Made by a program: the position numbers and the translations under genes | NCBI GenBank assembly: GCA_021774615.1 | Contig: JAJFIW010000030.1 | Coordinates: 1-39,147 of the forward strand | From: Alphaproteobacteria bacterium | GTDB lineage: Bacteria > Pseudomonadota > Alphaproteobacteria > UBA1280 > UBA6503 | Reading direction: 5' to 3' | Length of the DNA stretch: 39,147 nt | Shown here: one piece after another, positions 27,835 to 35,588 of the stretch | How positions within the stretch are numbered: position 1 is the stretch's first letter | How the letters are laid out: each line of letters starts with the position of its first letter | Notes under the pieces: model-generated | Database searches by the model: none | Told to the model about the DNA's origin: nothing | Seen by the model: the letters and a program-made list of their open reading frames with translations, nothing else

Positions 27835-28254
27835 CTATAGTTTTTTCGCAAGGTAAATGCGTTTGTGCCCATTATGTGGGAAATCTAGCAGTCGGCCGTG
27901 CTCTTTAAAGCCAAGCTTTAGGTAAAATTCTGGGGATTGATAGTCAAAAGTACTAACTGTTATCCCTGTTAGTTCACGTTCTTTTGCCCAAGTTTCGGCT
28001 TCTATCATTAGTTTTTTGCCGTTACCTTTGCCACGGTACTCGTCTGATACCCAGAGCAGTTTAATATTTAACCATTTAAACTCTTTCTGCCCTGACAGGC
28101 CACCTATGATATCGCCATTTTCATTGGTAAGAGATAATGTTAGAGGTTCTGCCTCATGTTTAACGCCATATTGTTCGTTAAGGCTGTTTAGTCCACTGAT
28201 AATTGTACTTATTATATTGGTAACAGCACCATTTATGGTCAAATTTGTTTTCAT
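27835..28254 (-). CDS. GNAT family N-acetyltransferase
   Basis: A 139-residue acetyltransferase. LLWVSDEYRGKGNGKKLMIEAETWAKE is GNAT motif A with the acetyl-CoA loop RGKGNGK, and FDYQSPEFYLKLGFKEHGRL is motif B. GGLSGQKEFKWLNIKLLWV is the preceding strand. Its ATG overlaps the stop of the aminotransferase (ATGA at 28251-28254), so the two are translationally coupled. In an operon with an aminotransferase and a decarboxylase it may acetylate the amine product or a related substrate, but that is inference. Confidence 0.85.
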   Translation of the reverse strand: MKTNLTINGAVTNIISTIISGLNSLNEQYGVKHEAEPLTLSLTNENGDIIGGLSGQKEFKWLNIKLLWVSDEYRGKGNGKKLMIEAETWAKERELTGITVSTFDYQSPEFYLKLGFKEHGRLLDFPHNGHKRIYLAKKL

Positions 28255-29474
28255 GCTACGTCAAATATCAGGTTGTTTTGGGTTCTCATTTCTGTAAAGA
28301 AATCTGCAAAGCGTTTTAGCCCTTCGCTAAGGGTGTCATAGTCACAAGCATAGGAAATACGTGCTCCACTAGCCTCGCCAAAGGCACTGCCTGGAATAAG
28401 TGCTAACTCTTTTGTTTCTAGTAATTGGGTGCAAAAATCAATATCATCGTTAATAAGTACCCCATTATGGGTTTTACCATAGTAAGATGATACATCAGGG
28501 AATGCATAAAAAGCACCTTTTGGCATTGGGCAAACAACCCCGGGGATATTAGCAAGAACAGCCATAACTTGGTTGCGTTTTTTAGCTAAAGTTTCCATAG
28601 CTTTATCCGAGAAATCTTGAGGGCCACCAAAAGCAGCAGCAGCTGCCGCCATAGAAACATTATTAATATTAGTAATAGAAGTACCGCTAATGGTTAGCAT
28701 AGCTTTGACAATTCTTTCAGGGCCTGCAAACATCCCAACGCGCCAACCTGGCATGCCATAGTTTTTAGAAATACTTTGCACACATACTAATTTGTCTCTT
28801 AAATTAGGGTTGGTGTGGAGTAGGTGGTGGAATTTTTCGCCATCAAAAACCATGCGGTCGTAAATGTCGTCGGAGATAATCCAAATATCGTGTTTTTCTA
28901 GTTCGTCGCCGATGGCTTTGACTTCGTCTTTGCTGTAAAGCATACCAGTAGGGTTAGATGGGTTATTAAACATAAAAATTTTAGTTTTAGGGGTAATGGC
29001 AGCAGCAATTTGTTCGGGCTTTAGTTTGTAATTTTGGCTGGCTGGGCAGTGCATAAATATGGGTTTACCGTCAAACATTTCTACCATGTCGGGGTAGCTA
29101 GTCCAATACGGAGTGGGGATAAGAACCTCGTCATCAGCCTCTAGCATAGCCATTAGTAAATTAAACAAAGCATGCTTACCACCAATAGCAGCGGCTACTT
29201 CATTTTCTTTGTAAGGAAGGCCTTTGTTTTCCATTTGCATAATAAATGCAGCAACTAACTCTTCACTACCACGGCCAGGTAGGTACGAGCCAGAGTCGCC
29301 GTCTACAGCTTTATGTGCAGCCTTATAAACATGTTCAGCAGGCAGAAAGTTAGGCACACCAATTGAAAAACTAATAATATTTTTGCCTTGTTTCTTAAGC
29401 TCTTGTACTTTTTCAGCAACTTTAATGGTTGCACTTGGGTTTGCACTTTGCACACGCTTTGATAGTACAGGCAT
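28251..29474 (-). CDS. Pyridoxal-phosphate aminotransferase, class I (aspartate-aminotransferase-like)
   Basis: A 407-residue fold-type I aminotransferase. SIGVPNF replaces the usual GEPDF, MFNNPSNPTGMLYSKDEV holds the conserved Asn, DIWIISDDIYDRMVFDG the Asp and Tyr, and QSISKNYGMPGWRVGMFAGP the PLP-binding Lys. It belongs to the aspartate/aromatic aminotransferase Ib-like group. It begins the run aminotransferase-GNAT-ComD-ComE, so its substrate may be the amino acid matching the decarboxylase, such as cysteate or phosphonoalanine, or plainly aspartate. No Shine-Dalgarno sequence is seen before the ATG. psd is divergent at 113 bases. Confidence 0.92.
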   Translation of the reverse strand: MPVLSKRVQSANPSATIKVAEKVQELKKQGKNIISFSIGVPNFLPAEHVYKAAHKAVDGDSGSYLPGRGSEELVAAFIMQMENKGLPYKENEVAAAIGGKHALFNLLMAMLEADDEVLIPTPYWTSYPDMVEMFDGKPIFMHCPASQNYKLKPEQIAAAITPKTKIFMFNNPSNPTGMLYSKDEVKAIGDELEKHDIWIISDDIYDRMVFDGEKFHHLLHTNPNLRDKLVCVQSISKNYGMPGWRVGMFAGPERIVKAMLTISGTSITNINNVSMAAAAAAFGGPQDFSDKAMETLAKKRNQVMAVLANIPGVVCPMPKGAFYAFPDVSSYYGKTHNGVLINDDIDFCTQLLETKELALIPGSAFGEASGARISYACDYDTLSEGLKRFADFFTEMRTQNNLIFDVA

Positions 29475-29525
29475 CGGAGGTAGCTTTCTTTGTTTATATA
29501 TAATTATAGGTTACGACTTCTGTTC

Positions 29526-29555
29526 TTGATTGTCTACTGTGTTTGGCTATACAAT
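29526..29555 (+). promoter_or_regulatory. Candidate promoter of psd
   Basis: TTGATT (29526-29531) and TACAAT (29550-29555) are 18 bases apart, giving a leader of about 25 bases to the GTG at 29588. Confidence 0.45.
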
Positions 29556-29587
29556 ACTTTTCTATACATATTAGGAGAGAGCACACC

Positions 29588-30259
29588 GTGAAAGATAGTA
29601 TTATTAAGTATATTAAAAATCTTCCGCCAATCCACCCTGCTGGTCGTATATTTATAGTAGCATTTTTCTTGGCAGCACTATTTATTGACCAATTTTCTAC
29701 TTTCTTTGGCTGGGTTGGGTTAATACTAACAGTATGGTGCGCTTATTTCTTCCGTGACCCAGAGCGAGTTATCACAGACCGAGAAAATGCAGTAGTAAGC
29801 CCTGCTGATGGTAAAATTACTAGTATCATTGAAGTTGTCCCACCTAAAGAACTTGGACTAGGCAAAGAAAAACTCAAGAAAATATCTGTTTTTTTAAGTA
29901 TATTTGATGTGCATATTAACCGAGTGCCAGTAGCAGGTAAAATAATTGCAAGGCACTATATCCCCGGTAAATTTTTAAATGCAGAGCTAGAAAAATCTAG
30001 CGATAAGAACGAGCGGATGCTACTAACTATACAGCGTAAGGACAAAGTCAAAGTTGGTTTTGTACAAATCGCAGGCATGGTTGCACGACGCATTGTTTGC
30101 TACGCCCGCGAGGGGCAAGAGCTAGAAATAGGGGAGCGCTTCGGGCTTATCCGTTTTGGTAGCCGGATGGATGTTTACTTACCGCTAGATGCTGATGTTC
30201 GTGTTTTATTAGGGCAAAGTGTATTAGCCGGAGAAACAGTCTTAGCTGAAATTAAGTAA
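29588..30259 (+). CDS. psd: Phosphatidylserine decarboxylase (short, pyruvoyl-type)
   Basis: A 223-residue membrane-associated proenzyme converting phosphatidylserine to phosphatidylethanolamine. PIHPAGRIFIVAFFLAAL opens an N-terminal pair of membrane segments, then FFRDPER, SPADGKI, FLSIFDVHINRVP and FGLIRFGSRMDVYLP. In the last, Gly191-Ser192 is the self-cleavage site that yields the pyruvoyl group. I choose GTG 29588 because AGGAGAG at 29573-29579 precedes it and the homologous N-terminus begins there; the frame is open farther upstream without a good start. Size fits the short Psd-A class common in alphaproteobacteria. pssA, the usual partner, is not next to it here. Confidence 0.95.
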   Translation: MKDSIIKYIKNLPPIHPAGRIFIVAFFLAALFIDQFSTFFGWVGLILTVWCAYFFRDPERVITDRENAVVSPADGKITSIIEVVPPKELGLGKEKLKKISVFLSIFDVHINRVPVAGKIIARHYIPGKFLNAELEKSSDKNERMLLTIQRKDKVKVGFVQIAGMVARRIVCYAREGQELEIGERFGLIRFGSRMDVYLPLDADVRVLLGQSVLAGETVLAEIK

Positions 30260-30268
30260 TATAAAACG

Positions 30269-30308
30269 AGAACAACCCTCACCTTTAAAGGTGAGGGTTG
30301 TTCTATTT
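30269..30308. terminator. Bidirectional terminator with a perfect 36-base palindrome
   Basis: AGAACAACCCTCACCTTT (30269-30286) is followed directly by its exact reverse complement (30287-30304). It sits 9 bases after psd and 5 bases before the stop end of the convergent MYG1-like gene, so it can serve both. T-rich sequence (TTCTATTTG) follows on the plus side. Confidence 0.85.
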
Positions 30309-30309
30309 G

Positions 30310-31425
30310 TTATGCAGCTATGGAAGTGTCCAACTGCGTATTTCCGATTTTGGTTAATAAAAAATTTGTAAGTCCTAACGCAGATTCTTTATCAACCGTA
30401 TTTATCATATTACGATTGTCGTGGCAAAATAAGATACCTTTGGTTATCGGGTGTTCCCCAACAAACTCACCATCTCTTTTGCCGCGCCATTCGGGCGGGA
30501 TTGTTACGGTACATGGTCTTTTACCTCTGTCTGCAAGGTAAAGGCTCCATACCCCATCTTCTCCTCGTGGGGCTAGAATTATTTTAACTAGTCCATTTCT
30601 GTCTAGCTCGTTGAGGTGTTGCTCCCACCTTACGCTTCTTTGCAGAACCAAGACCTCTTCTTGGTCGCGCTTTTTTAAGAGCTCTTCTTGAAGATGTTTC
30701 TTATCTGCTACGCAAGTCTCTGCAGACCTCAGCGTATTATCAAAAGTATCATGAAGCATATTTAATGCTTTTATGAACTGTTGATATTGCTCTTGGTGGT
30801 TTCTAACATCATCGGAGTTATATTGCCCGACTTGTTTAGAGATATGCATAGGTGAGCCGTATGTCTCTATATAGTAGTTATCTGGACCTTTAAATTTAAA
30901 TCCATTTGGCATAACAGAGCCACTATCAGAAGCGCAAATACCTCTGATTATTTCATGTTCTACTATGTCAAAAATTGGTGATGAATAAGAATGTTCCTCT
31001 ACAGACCATTCTTCCCCAGTTAAAATTAATCCACAAGAATACCAAACCAAACCACAGCTAGAAAAAGGAATATCCAGTTGGCTGCGTTTGTTTATGCGAT
31101 ACCCTGCGCCACCAGTTTGGTGATGATCAAAACGACCTTTTGCAGGGTCAAATTTGCCACCAATATCGACAAGGATGTCCATGTTAGATAGCATTGCTTC
31201 GTCACGGCGGTCGGTACGATGAATGGTGCAGCTGCCCTTTAATTGTGTGATGAGAGTCTCTAGTATTGCAATTCCCATAATTTCGTCGCAGTGAAAGCGC
31301 TCGTTATGGGTGCCGATAGTAATTGGCTCTCCAAGGTTTATTTTTTCAATTAGATAACTCATGAATGCTAAATGCCATTTAAAGCGAGCATTCATAAAGT
31401 CGTGGTAATTTGAGTAGCTGTCCAT
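30310..31425 (-). CDS. MYG1/UPF0160 family protein (DHH-like phosphoesterase/exonuclease)
   Basis: A 371-residue protein. ITIGTHNERFHCDEIMGIAIL and ILVDIGGKFDPAKGRFDHHQ are the two metal-binding blocks of the MYG1 family (H-x-x-x-F-H-x-D-E and DHHQ), and SSCGLVWYSCG matches the family's SSAGLV-like segment. The C-terminal part includes LYLADRGKRPCTVTIPPEWRG, like the family's end region. Eukaryotic MYG1 is a 3'-5' RNA exonuclease of nucleus and mitochondria; bacterial members are uncharacterised, and DHH-superfamily relatives cut small nucleotides or RNA. AGGAG is 7 bases before ATG 31425, which settles the start. It lies alone between psd and the flagellar operon. Confidence 0.88.
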   Translation of the reverse strand: MDSYSNYHDFMNARFKWHLAFMSYLIEKINLGEPITIGTHNERFHCDEIMGIAILETLITQLKGSCTIHRTDRRDEAMLSNMDILVDIGGKFDPAKGRFDHHQTGGAGYRINKRSQLDIPFSSCGLVWYSCGLILTGEEWSVEEHSYSSPIFDIVEHEIIRGICASDSGSVMPNGFKFKGPDNYYIETYGSPMHISKQVGQYNSDDVRNHQEQYQQFIKALNMLHDTFDNTLRSAETCVADKKHLQEELLKKRDQEEVLVLQRSVRWEQHLNELDRNGLVKIILAPRGEDGVWSLYLADRGKRPCTVTIPPEWRGKRDGEFVGEHPITKGILFCHDNRNMINTVDKESALGLTNFLLTKIGNTQLDTSIAA

Positions 31426-31544
31426 GGGGCAACTCCTGTGAAAGAAAGAATTATGAAAAGAAGATTAGAAATAAAATAGTCTTATATAACTAAGGGTATT
31501 TGACGCTCTTTTCAAGTAGGAAAGAGCATTAAAAATAATTTTTA

Positions 31545-32018
31545 TTAAATTTTATGTTGTGTAGTATATTCTTTATTAGCTAATACGTGTTGTTTTCCAA
31601 TACGTTGCTGGCTGTCTATTAGTACTGGCGCACGGAGGTTCGCGGTTAAATAACCAGCCTCACCATCGGGGTATAGAGTTAGTATAACTAGAAATTGGGT
31701 GTCTTTAGGGGTGAACCCTACATCTTTAATGGCTTGCTTGCGGTCTTTTTCGTGGAGGTCTAGCCCCAACACATCAGGGTCAGCAGCAAGAAAAGTAATC
31801 CCAGGGTCGTTGATTGAATGTAGCAGCAATAATGGGGTCTCGTCAGCGTCGGGCATGCGAGATAAACCAAAAACAGTGCACCATGTTAGCCCTAATAACC
31901 CAGAGGGGAAGCTAATTAGCCTATCATCTCGTAATGCAACCTCACCAAAGTTGGTGTTATAGTGCAAGGTGCGTTTTTCGCTTGTTGTTGCTTGCTCTTT
32001 TGGGTTAAAGGCCGTCAT
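31545..32018 (-). CDS. fliW: Flagellar assembly factor FliW
   Basis: A 157-residue protein. NTNFGEVALRDDRLISFPSGLLGLTWCTVFGL matches the FliW opening (FGxVxxxxxxxIxFPxGLxGF), and DETPLLLLHSINDPGITFLAADP the central part where FliW proteins carry LQSxxxPxxxFxV. FliW binds flagellin and CsrA alternately: free FliW removes CsrA from target mRNA. It is the last gene of the operon, 8 bases after csrA, the genuine partner. A weak 7-bp inverted repeat at 31505-31527 lies beyond it without a T run. Confidence 0.92.
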   Translation of the reverse strand: MTAFNPKEQATTSEKRTLHYNTNFGEVALRDDRLISFPSGLLGLTWCTVFGLSRMPDADETPLLLLHSINDPGITFLAADPDVLGLDLHEKDRKQAIKDVGFTPKDTQFLVILTLYPDGEAGYLTANLRAPVLIDSQQRIGKQHVLANKEYTTQHKI

Positions 32019-32026
32019 TTTTTGGG

Positions 32027-32323
32027 TTAGTCCTCTTGTTTTGGTTTAGAAGGGGTGGCTGTTGATGGTAGCTTGCCCTTATTTTTATCTTGCGGTTTTA
32101 CCGATAATTTTTTTAGAACATTACCAAGCTTAGCAGTGTCTAACTTCATTGCTGAACGGTTCTCTTCCTGAATTTTTTTGAATATTTCTTCACGGTACAC
32201 GGTATTGCCAGACGGGTACTCAAAGCCGAGCTTAACACGGCTTCCTTTAATTTCGATAATTTTGACCTCAATCGAGCCATTGATTATTACCGATTCTGAT
32301 TCTCGTCTAGCTATTAGCAGCAT
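32027..32323 (-). CDS. csrA: Carbon storage regulator CsrA with extended C-terminus
   Basis: A 98-residue RNA-binding post-transcriptional regulator. The core MLLIARRESESVIINGSIE followed by VKIIEIKGSRVKLGFE and TVYREEIFKKIQEEN keeps Glu10 and Arg44, the key RNA-binding residue; Ile is at position 4 in place of Leu. CsrA is normally 60-75 residues; here about 40 extra residues follow, ending in a Lys/Pro-rich, probably disordered tail (KPQDKNKGKLPSTATPSKP). The start codon has no Shine-Dalgarno sequence and lies in a predicted hairpin. It sits 76 bases after flgL and 8 bases before fliW. Confidence 0.93.
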   Translation of the reverse strand: MLLIARRESESVIINGSIEVKIIEIKGSRVKLGFEYPSGNTVYREEIFKKIQEENRSAMKLDTAKLGNVLKKLSVKPQDKNKGKLPSTATPSKPKQED

Positions 32324-32376
32324 GGCGTTTTAAAAGTGTCCATTTTCTTTATTCTTGGAACACTACTTTAACGCCA
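32323..32376 (-). promoter_or_regulatory. Predicted hairpin sequestering the csrA start codon
   Basis: In the mRNA, TGGCGTT (32376-32370) pairs with AACGCCA (32329-32323), the last A being the first base of the csrA AUG. A further partial helix (AGTGT with ACACT) extends it. The leader also has an AUGGAC, a possible CsrA contact. No ribosome binding site is visible. Confidence 0.45.
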
Positions 32377-32399
32377 AATAAGTAATTGCGCTATATATT

Positions 32400-33305
32400 T
32401 TAACGCAAGAAGTTAAGTAGCGATATTTGCAAGACTCTACCTGTAACAGATAATGATGCATTAAGTGCAGCTTCTTCCTGTGCAAAACGGGTACTTGCTT
32501 CTGCTAGGTCTACTTTGCTTAACTCGTCAATGCGTTGGTTCATAAAAACATTAGTGTTTTCAAATTTATCGCGTAATTGCTCGAACCCTGCGAGGTCTCC
32601 ACCAATCTCACCTAGCATATTTGATAGGTCCCCTTGGGCATCACGTAGTAGGTCAATAGAGCCATCAATGTCTACTATACTATCATTTTGCAAACCAAAA
32701 ATAAGAGACTCTAACCCTGCTTTAATTCTAGCAAATCCAACATGGTCACCAGTAACACCATATGTCGTGCTAATGTTAGGGCCTGTAATAACCCGCATTT
32801 TATCACTGTCACCTGTGTAATAGGTTGTAGGTGGTGGGTTCCCTGGAAAAGGGTTAGCAGTTAAACTTGTAGTAATCGGAGCTCGTTCGCTTCCTTGGCC
32901 ACTAAATACAAACCGTCCTTCAAACTGAGTGTTCAGAAGCTGAAAGAAAGTATCGGCCATACCTTGTGCTTTTGGTGCCATAGACGCTCTTACTTCTGCC
33001 GATAGTTCGTTCCTACCAAGGGTGTAAACATTAGCAGCTTCAATTAGAAGATCTGTCATACTGTTAAGAGAATTCTCCATGGTCAATAAGCGAGAGTCAG
33101 CAGATTGTAAACCATTAGTAAAAATATCATTATTATCGCGTAGTTGCTGTAAATTAAAGAGTTGAGAAGCGCTGTTAGCCATGTCTTCGAACCGTTCAGC
33201 TTTGAACCCAGATGTTATCTGGAAAGAAGCTTTTGCAAGCCTACTAGTAGACAGCTGCATTCGTTCTATAGACTGCTGATGCTGGAAAAATGTTGCCACT
33301 CGCAT
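32400..33305 (-). CDS. flgL: Flagellar hook-filament junction protein FlgL (HAP3)
   Basis: A 301-residue flagellin-like protein. MRVATFFQHQQSIERMQLSTSRLAKASFQITSG is the D0/D1 N-terminal coiled coil, NLQQLRDNNDIFTNGLQSADSRLLTMENSLNSMTDLL the typical FlgL segment, and LSKVDLAEASTRFAQEEAALNASLSVTGRVLQISLLNFLR the C-terminal partner helix. FEGRFVFSGQGS matches FLFSGxxT. It follows flgK by 12 bases. It connects FlgK to the filament, outside the cell. Confidence 0.93.
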   Translation of the reverse strand: MRVATFFQHQQSIERMQLSTSRLAKASFQITSGFKAERFEDMANSASQLFNLQQLRDNNDIFTNGLQSADSRLLTMENSLNSMTDLLIEAANVYTLGRNELSAEVRASMAPKAQGMADTFFQLLNTQFEGRFVFSGQGSERAPITTSLTANPFPGNPPPTTYYTGDSDKMRVITGPNISTTYGVTGDHVGFARIKAGLESLIFGLQNDSIVDIDGSIDLLRDAQGDLSNMLGEIGGDLAGFEQLRDKFENTNVFMNQRIDELSKVDLAEASTRFAQEEAALNASLSVTGRVLQISLLNFLR

Positions 33306-33317
33306 ATCTAATACCCT

Positions 33318-35087
33318 TTATATAATGTTCATTAACGTATCAAACATCTCATCAATAGTTGAGATAACTCTAGCTGATGCTTGGAATGAATTTTGGAAAA
33401 TAATTAGATTTGCCAATTCTTCATCGGTGTTAACACCAGATACAGCGGAATTTCTGGTTGATAAGTCTGTTTCTAGTCTGCTTGCAAAATCTAGCCGCCT
33501 TGTATTATCTTGAAGCTCTACTGCAAGGTTCGCTGTAATAGTAGAAAAATAACCAGACAGCGTATCAAACTGTGGAGTAAGAGAACCTGCTGCATTAAAA
33601 TTGAAGTTAGTTGTACCCACTTGAGTGAGCGCAATAGCATTAATGTTATTATTTAATGATAAACCACCATCAGCTGCTCGCATTTGTGCTGTTGCAAGTA
33701 ACCCTGGTTGTGTTTGGATATCTGGCCGAACTGTAATAGTTGCAGAGTCAGTACCTTCAAGTAGCGGGTTCATAACAATTCTGCCTAAAAAGTCGTCGGT
33801 GTCATTACCCATTACAATACCAACGGTATTTGTAGAATCTGTAATATCTAACCTTCCTGCGGCAAAAGTTGCTACAGTTGTTGCGGGGAAACCTGCACCA
33901 ATAAGAGTACCGTTAATTATTGCAGCAAGACCAACCCCTGATAATGGTGGCAATGCTGGTAAGGTTACAGTTGTAGTGTTAAGAGGCGCACCTGTTGTAG
34001 GGTCTACAATTGAAACATCAAAGCTAGAGCCTGGAACAAGACCAATTTCGGCAAATAAGTCAACTGCTGGCGTGGTTAATGCACGGCTAATAATGCTTGA
34101 TGGCGGCGGTATGCCGATACCTCGACTATGAACAGCATTAAACTCTTCAATAGTTACACGTGAGAACTCATCTAGCTGAGAAAGCATGTTCTCGATATCA
34201 ACATCACGTACATCTACTAATGCCTTCAGGCTTCCACCAGTAAGGTTTGTTGTATTAAGCGGTAAAACAAAGGTTGATAATATTCCGTCAGCACTAATAG
34301 AGCGGATACCAATATCAGGGAAAAGCCCTGCACTTGCTGTTCTCTCAAGCTGTGAGAATCCGCCACTACCAATAAATTGTTGGCCATTCTCAGAGTTGAT
34401 GATAGCTCTATTGTCTTCATCATAAATTGTATTTATTTTTAGTGCTTCTGATAGAAACCTGATTTGTTCTTGACGTACATCTTCAAGGTCATTTGTATTC
34501 TGACCTCCTGATGTAGAAGTATTGCCGCTGATGGCAATCTCTGTGTTTAGCTCATGGATTCTAGCAATAGCACGGTTAACTACAGAAATCTGGTTATCTA
34601 CCTCACCATCTATATCCCGTTGTAAATCACGCATACCACTATTCATGCCGTTTAGTTGGTCGGTCATGAATAGTATTTGGTTTATAGCGTTTAGTTTTTG
34701 CGCACTAGACTCTGGCAAGTTTGCTACATTATTTAATTGCCCAAAAATATCAGATAGCACATTGTTAATACGTGTTGTGCTGTTAGGAGTACCGAAAATA
34801 ATTTCGACATTTTCCATAAATCTTTTTGTGGTTTCAGCAAAGCTACGGTTAGCAACTTGTACTGTTAACTGAGATTGTATTTGCTCGTCTACTCTTCGAG
34901 TAATAGCGCCAACTTCAACGCCTGAACCAAAACCTGCGATAAACTGAGCATCTGCATTTATTTCTTGGCGAGAGAAATCTTCATTGTTTACGTTTGCCAA
35001 GTTATGAGAAATAGTACTCATGGCCGTTTGGTTAAACAACAGCGACGAAATCGATATGTTTAGCGCATTACTAAGCCCAGATGCCAT
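33318..35087 (-). CDS. flgK: Flagellar hook-associated protein FlgK (HAP1)
   Basis: A 589-residue axial protein at the hook-filament junction. ALNISISSLLFNQTAMSTISHNLANVNNEDFSRQE is the rod/hook-family N-terminus (SHNLAN), and VNTDEELANLIIFQNSFQASARVISTIDEMFDTLMNII is the FlgK C-terminus. RIHELNTEIA and DVRQEQIRFLSE match the FlgK body. The middle region (about 330-470) is low in charge and Thr/Pro-rich, as in variable outer domains. AAGGAG precedes the ATG, and a near-consensus sigma-54 promoter lies just upstream, so flgK-flgL-csrA-fliW can be transcribed apart from flgI. Confidence 0.95.
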   Translation of the reverse strand: MASGLSNALNISISSLLFNQTAMSTISHNLANVNNEDFSRQEINADAQFIAGFGSGVEVGAITRRVDEQIQSQLTVQVANRSFAETTKRFMENVEIIFGTPNSTTRINNVLSDIFGQLNNVANLPESSAQKLNAINQILFMTDQLNGMNSGMRDLQRDIDGEVDNQISVVNRAIARIHELNTEIAISGNTSTSGGQNTNDLEDVRQEQIRFLSEALKINTIYDEDNRAIINSENGQQFIGSGGFSQLERTASAGLFPDIGIRSISADGILSTFVLPLNTTNLTGGSLKALVDVRDVDIENMLSQLDEFSRVTIEEFNAVHSRGIGIPPPSSIISRALTTPAVDLFAEIGLVPGSSFDVSIVDPTTGAPLNTTTVTLPALPPLSGVGLAAIINGTLIGAGFPATTVATFAAGRLDITDSTNTVGIVMGNDTDDFLGRIVMNPLLEGTDSATITVRPDIQTQPGLLATAQMRAADGGLSLNNNINAIALTQVGTTNFNFNAAGSLTPQFDTLSGYFSTITANLAVELQDNTRRLDFASRLETDLSTRNSAVSGVNTDEELANLIIFQNSFQASARVISTIDEMFDTLMNII

Positions 35088-35125
35088 GATTAAAATCTCC
35101 TTTTACTAAGTCTTGTAGTTATTCC

Positions 35126-35141
35126 TGCATATTCCGTGCCA
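35126..35141 (-). promoter_or_regulatory. Sigma-54 promoter of flgK
   Basis: TGGCACGGAATATGCA (minus strand) matches the sigma-54 consensus TGGCACG-N4-TTGCA at all but one defined position, with the GG and GC pairs exactly 10 bases apart. Transcription would begin near 35115, about 28 bases before the flgK ATG. It lies in the flgN-flgK gap. Confidence 0.75.
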
Positions 35142-35150
35142 AATGGCGGT

Positions 35151-35588
35151 TTAAACAGATTTAGTTACCAAGTTTGCATCGCTATCTTCATTTTCCATAA
35201 CACCGCTATTTCCATATGTCGCTGCTTTGGGTTTGCTGATTGATTTGCGAACAATGTTTAAGAAATCACGGGTGGCTACATGGCTTGCTTCAAGTAGATT
35301 AAAATTGCGTTGAGCAATAGGGTTTATAACTGCAAGCTTGTCATGTAAAATATTAGCCTTTTCTTTAATTGCTATTTTATCTTCTTCAGAAGCAGTTTCT
35401 GACCATACTTTAATATTTGCAATAAGGTCATCTAAGCGTTTAGATACATGCTCTTTTTCAACGCTTATAGCTTCGATCTGCTCAAGGTTTTTACCCATAA
35501 GAACATCGTTTTCTTTATTTAAAAGGGTAATAAGCTCGTCACAACTGCTTACTGCTTGCTTAATAATGTTTTGTACTGTTGTGCTCAT
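35151..35588 (-). CDS. flgN: FlgN-like flagellar export chaperone
   Basis: A 145-residue, strongly helical protein with the FlgN layout: IIKQAVSSCDELITLLNKENDVLMGKNLEQIEAISVEKEHV and then further helices ending NLLEASHVATRDFLNIVRKS, followed by a polar tail. FlgN holds FlgK and FlgL for export and binds through its C-terminus. Position directly upstream of flgK and flgL supports the call. Its ATG overlaps the stop of the rod-binding gene (ATGA at 35585-35588). Confidence 0.82.
   Translation of the reverse strand: MSTTVQNIIKQAVSSCDELITLLNKENDVLMGKNLEQIEAISVEKEHVSKRLDDLIANIKVWSETASEEDKIAIKEKANILHDKLAVINPIAQRNFNLLEASHVATRDFLNIVRKSISKPKAATYGNSGVMENEDSDANLVTKSV

Noticed and set aside
31505-31527. 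A fliW terminator from GCTCTTT and AAAGAGC
   Set aside because: The 7-bp inverted repeat is real, but no T run follows on the minus strand, so it is only a weak hairpin.
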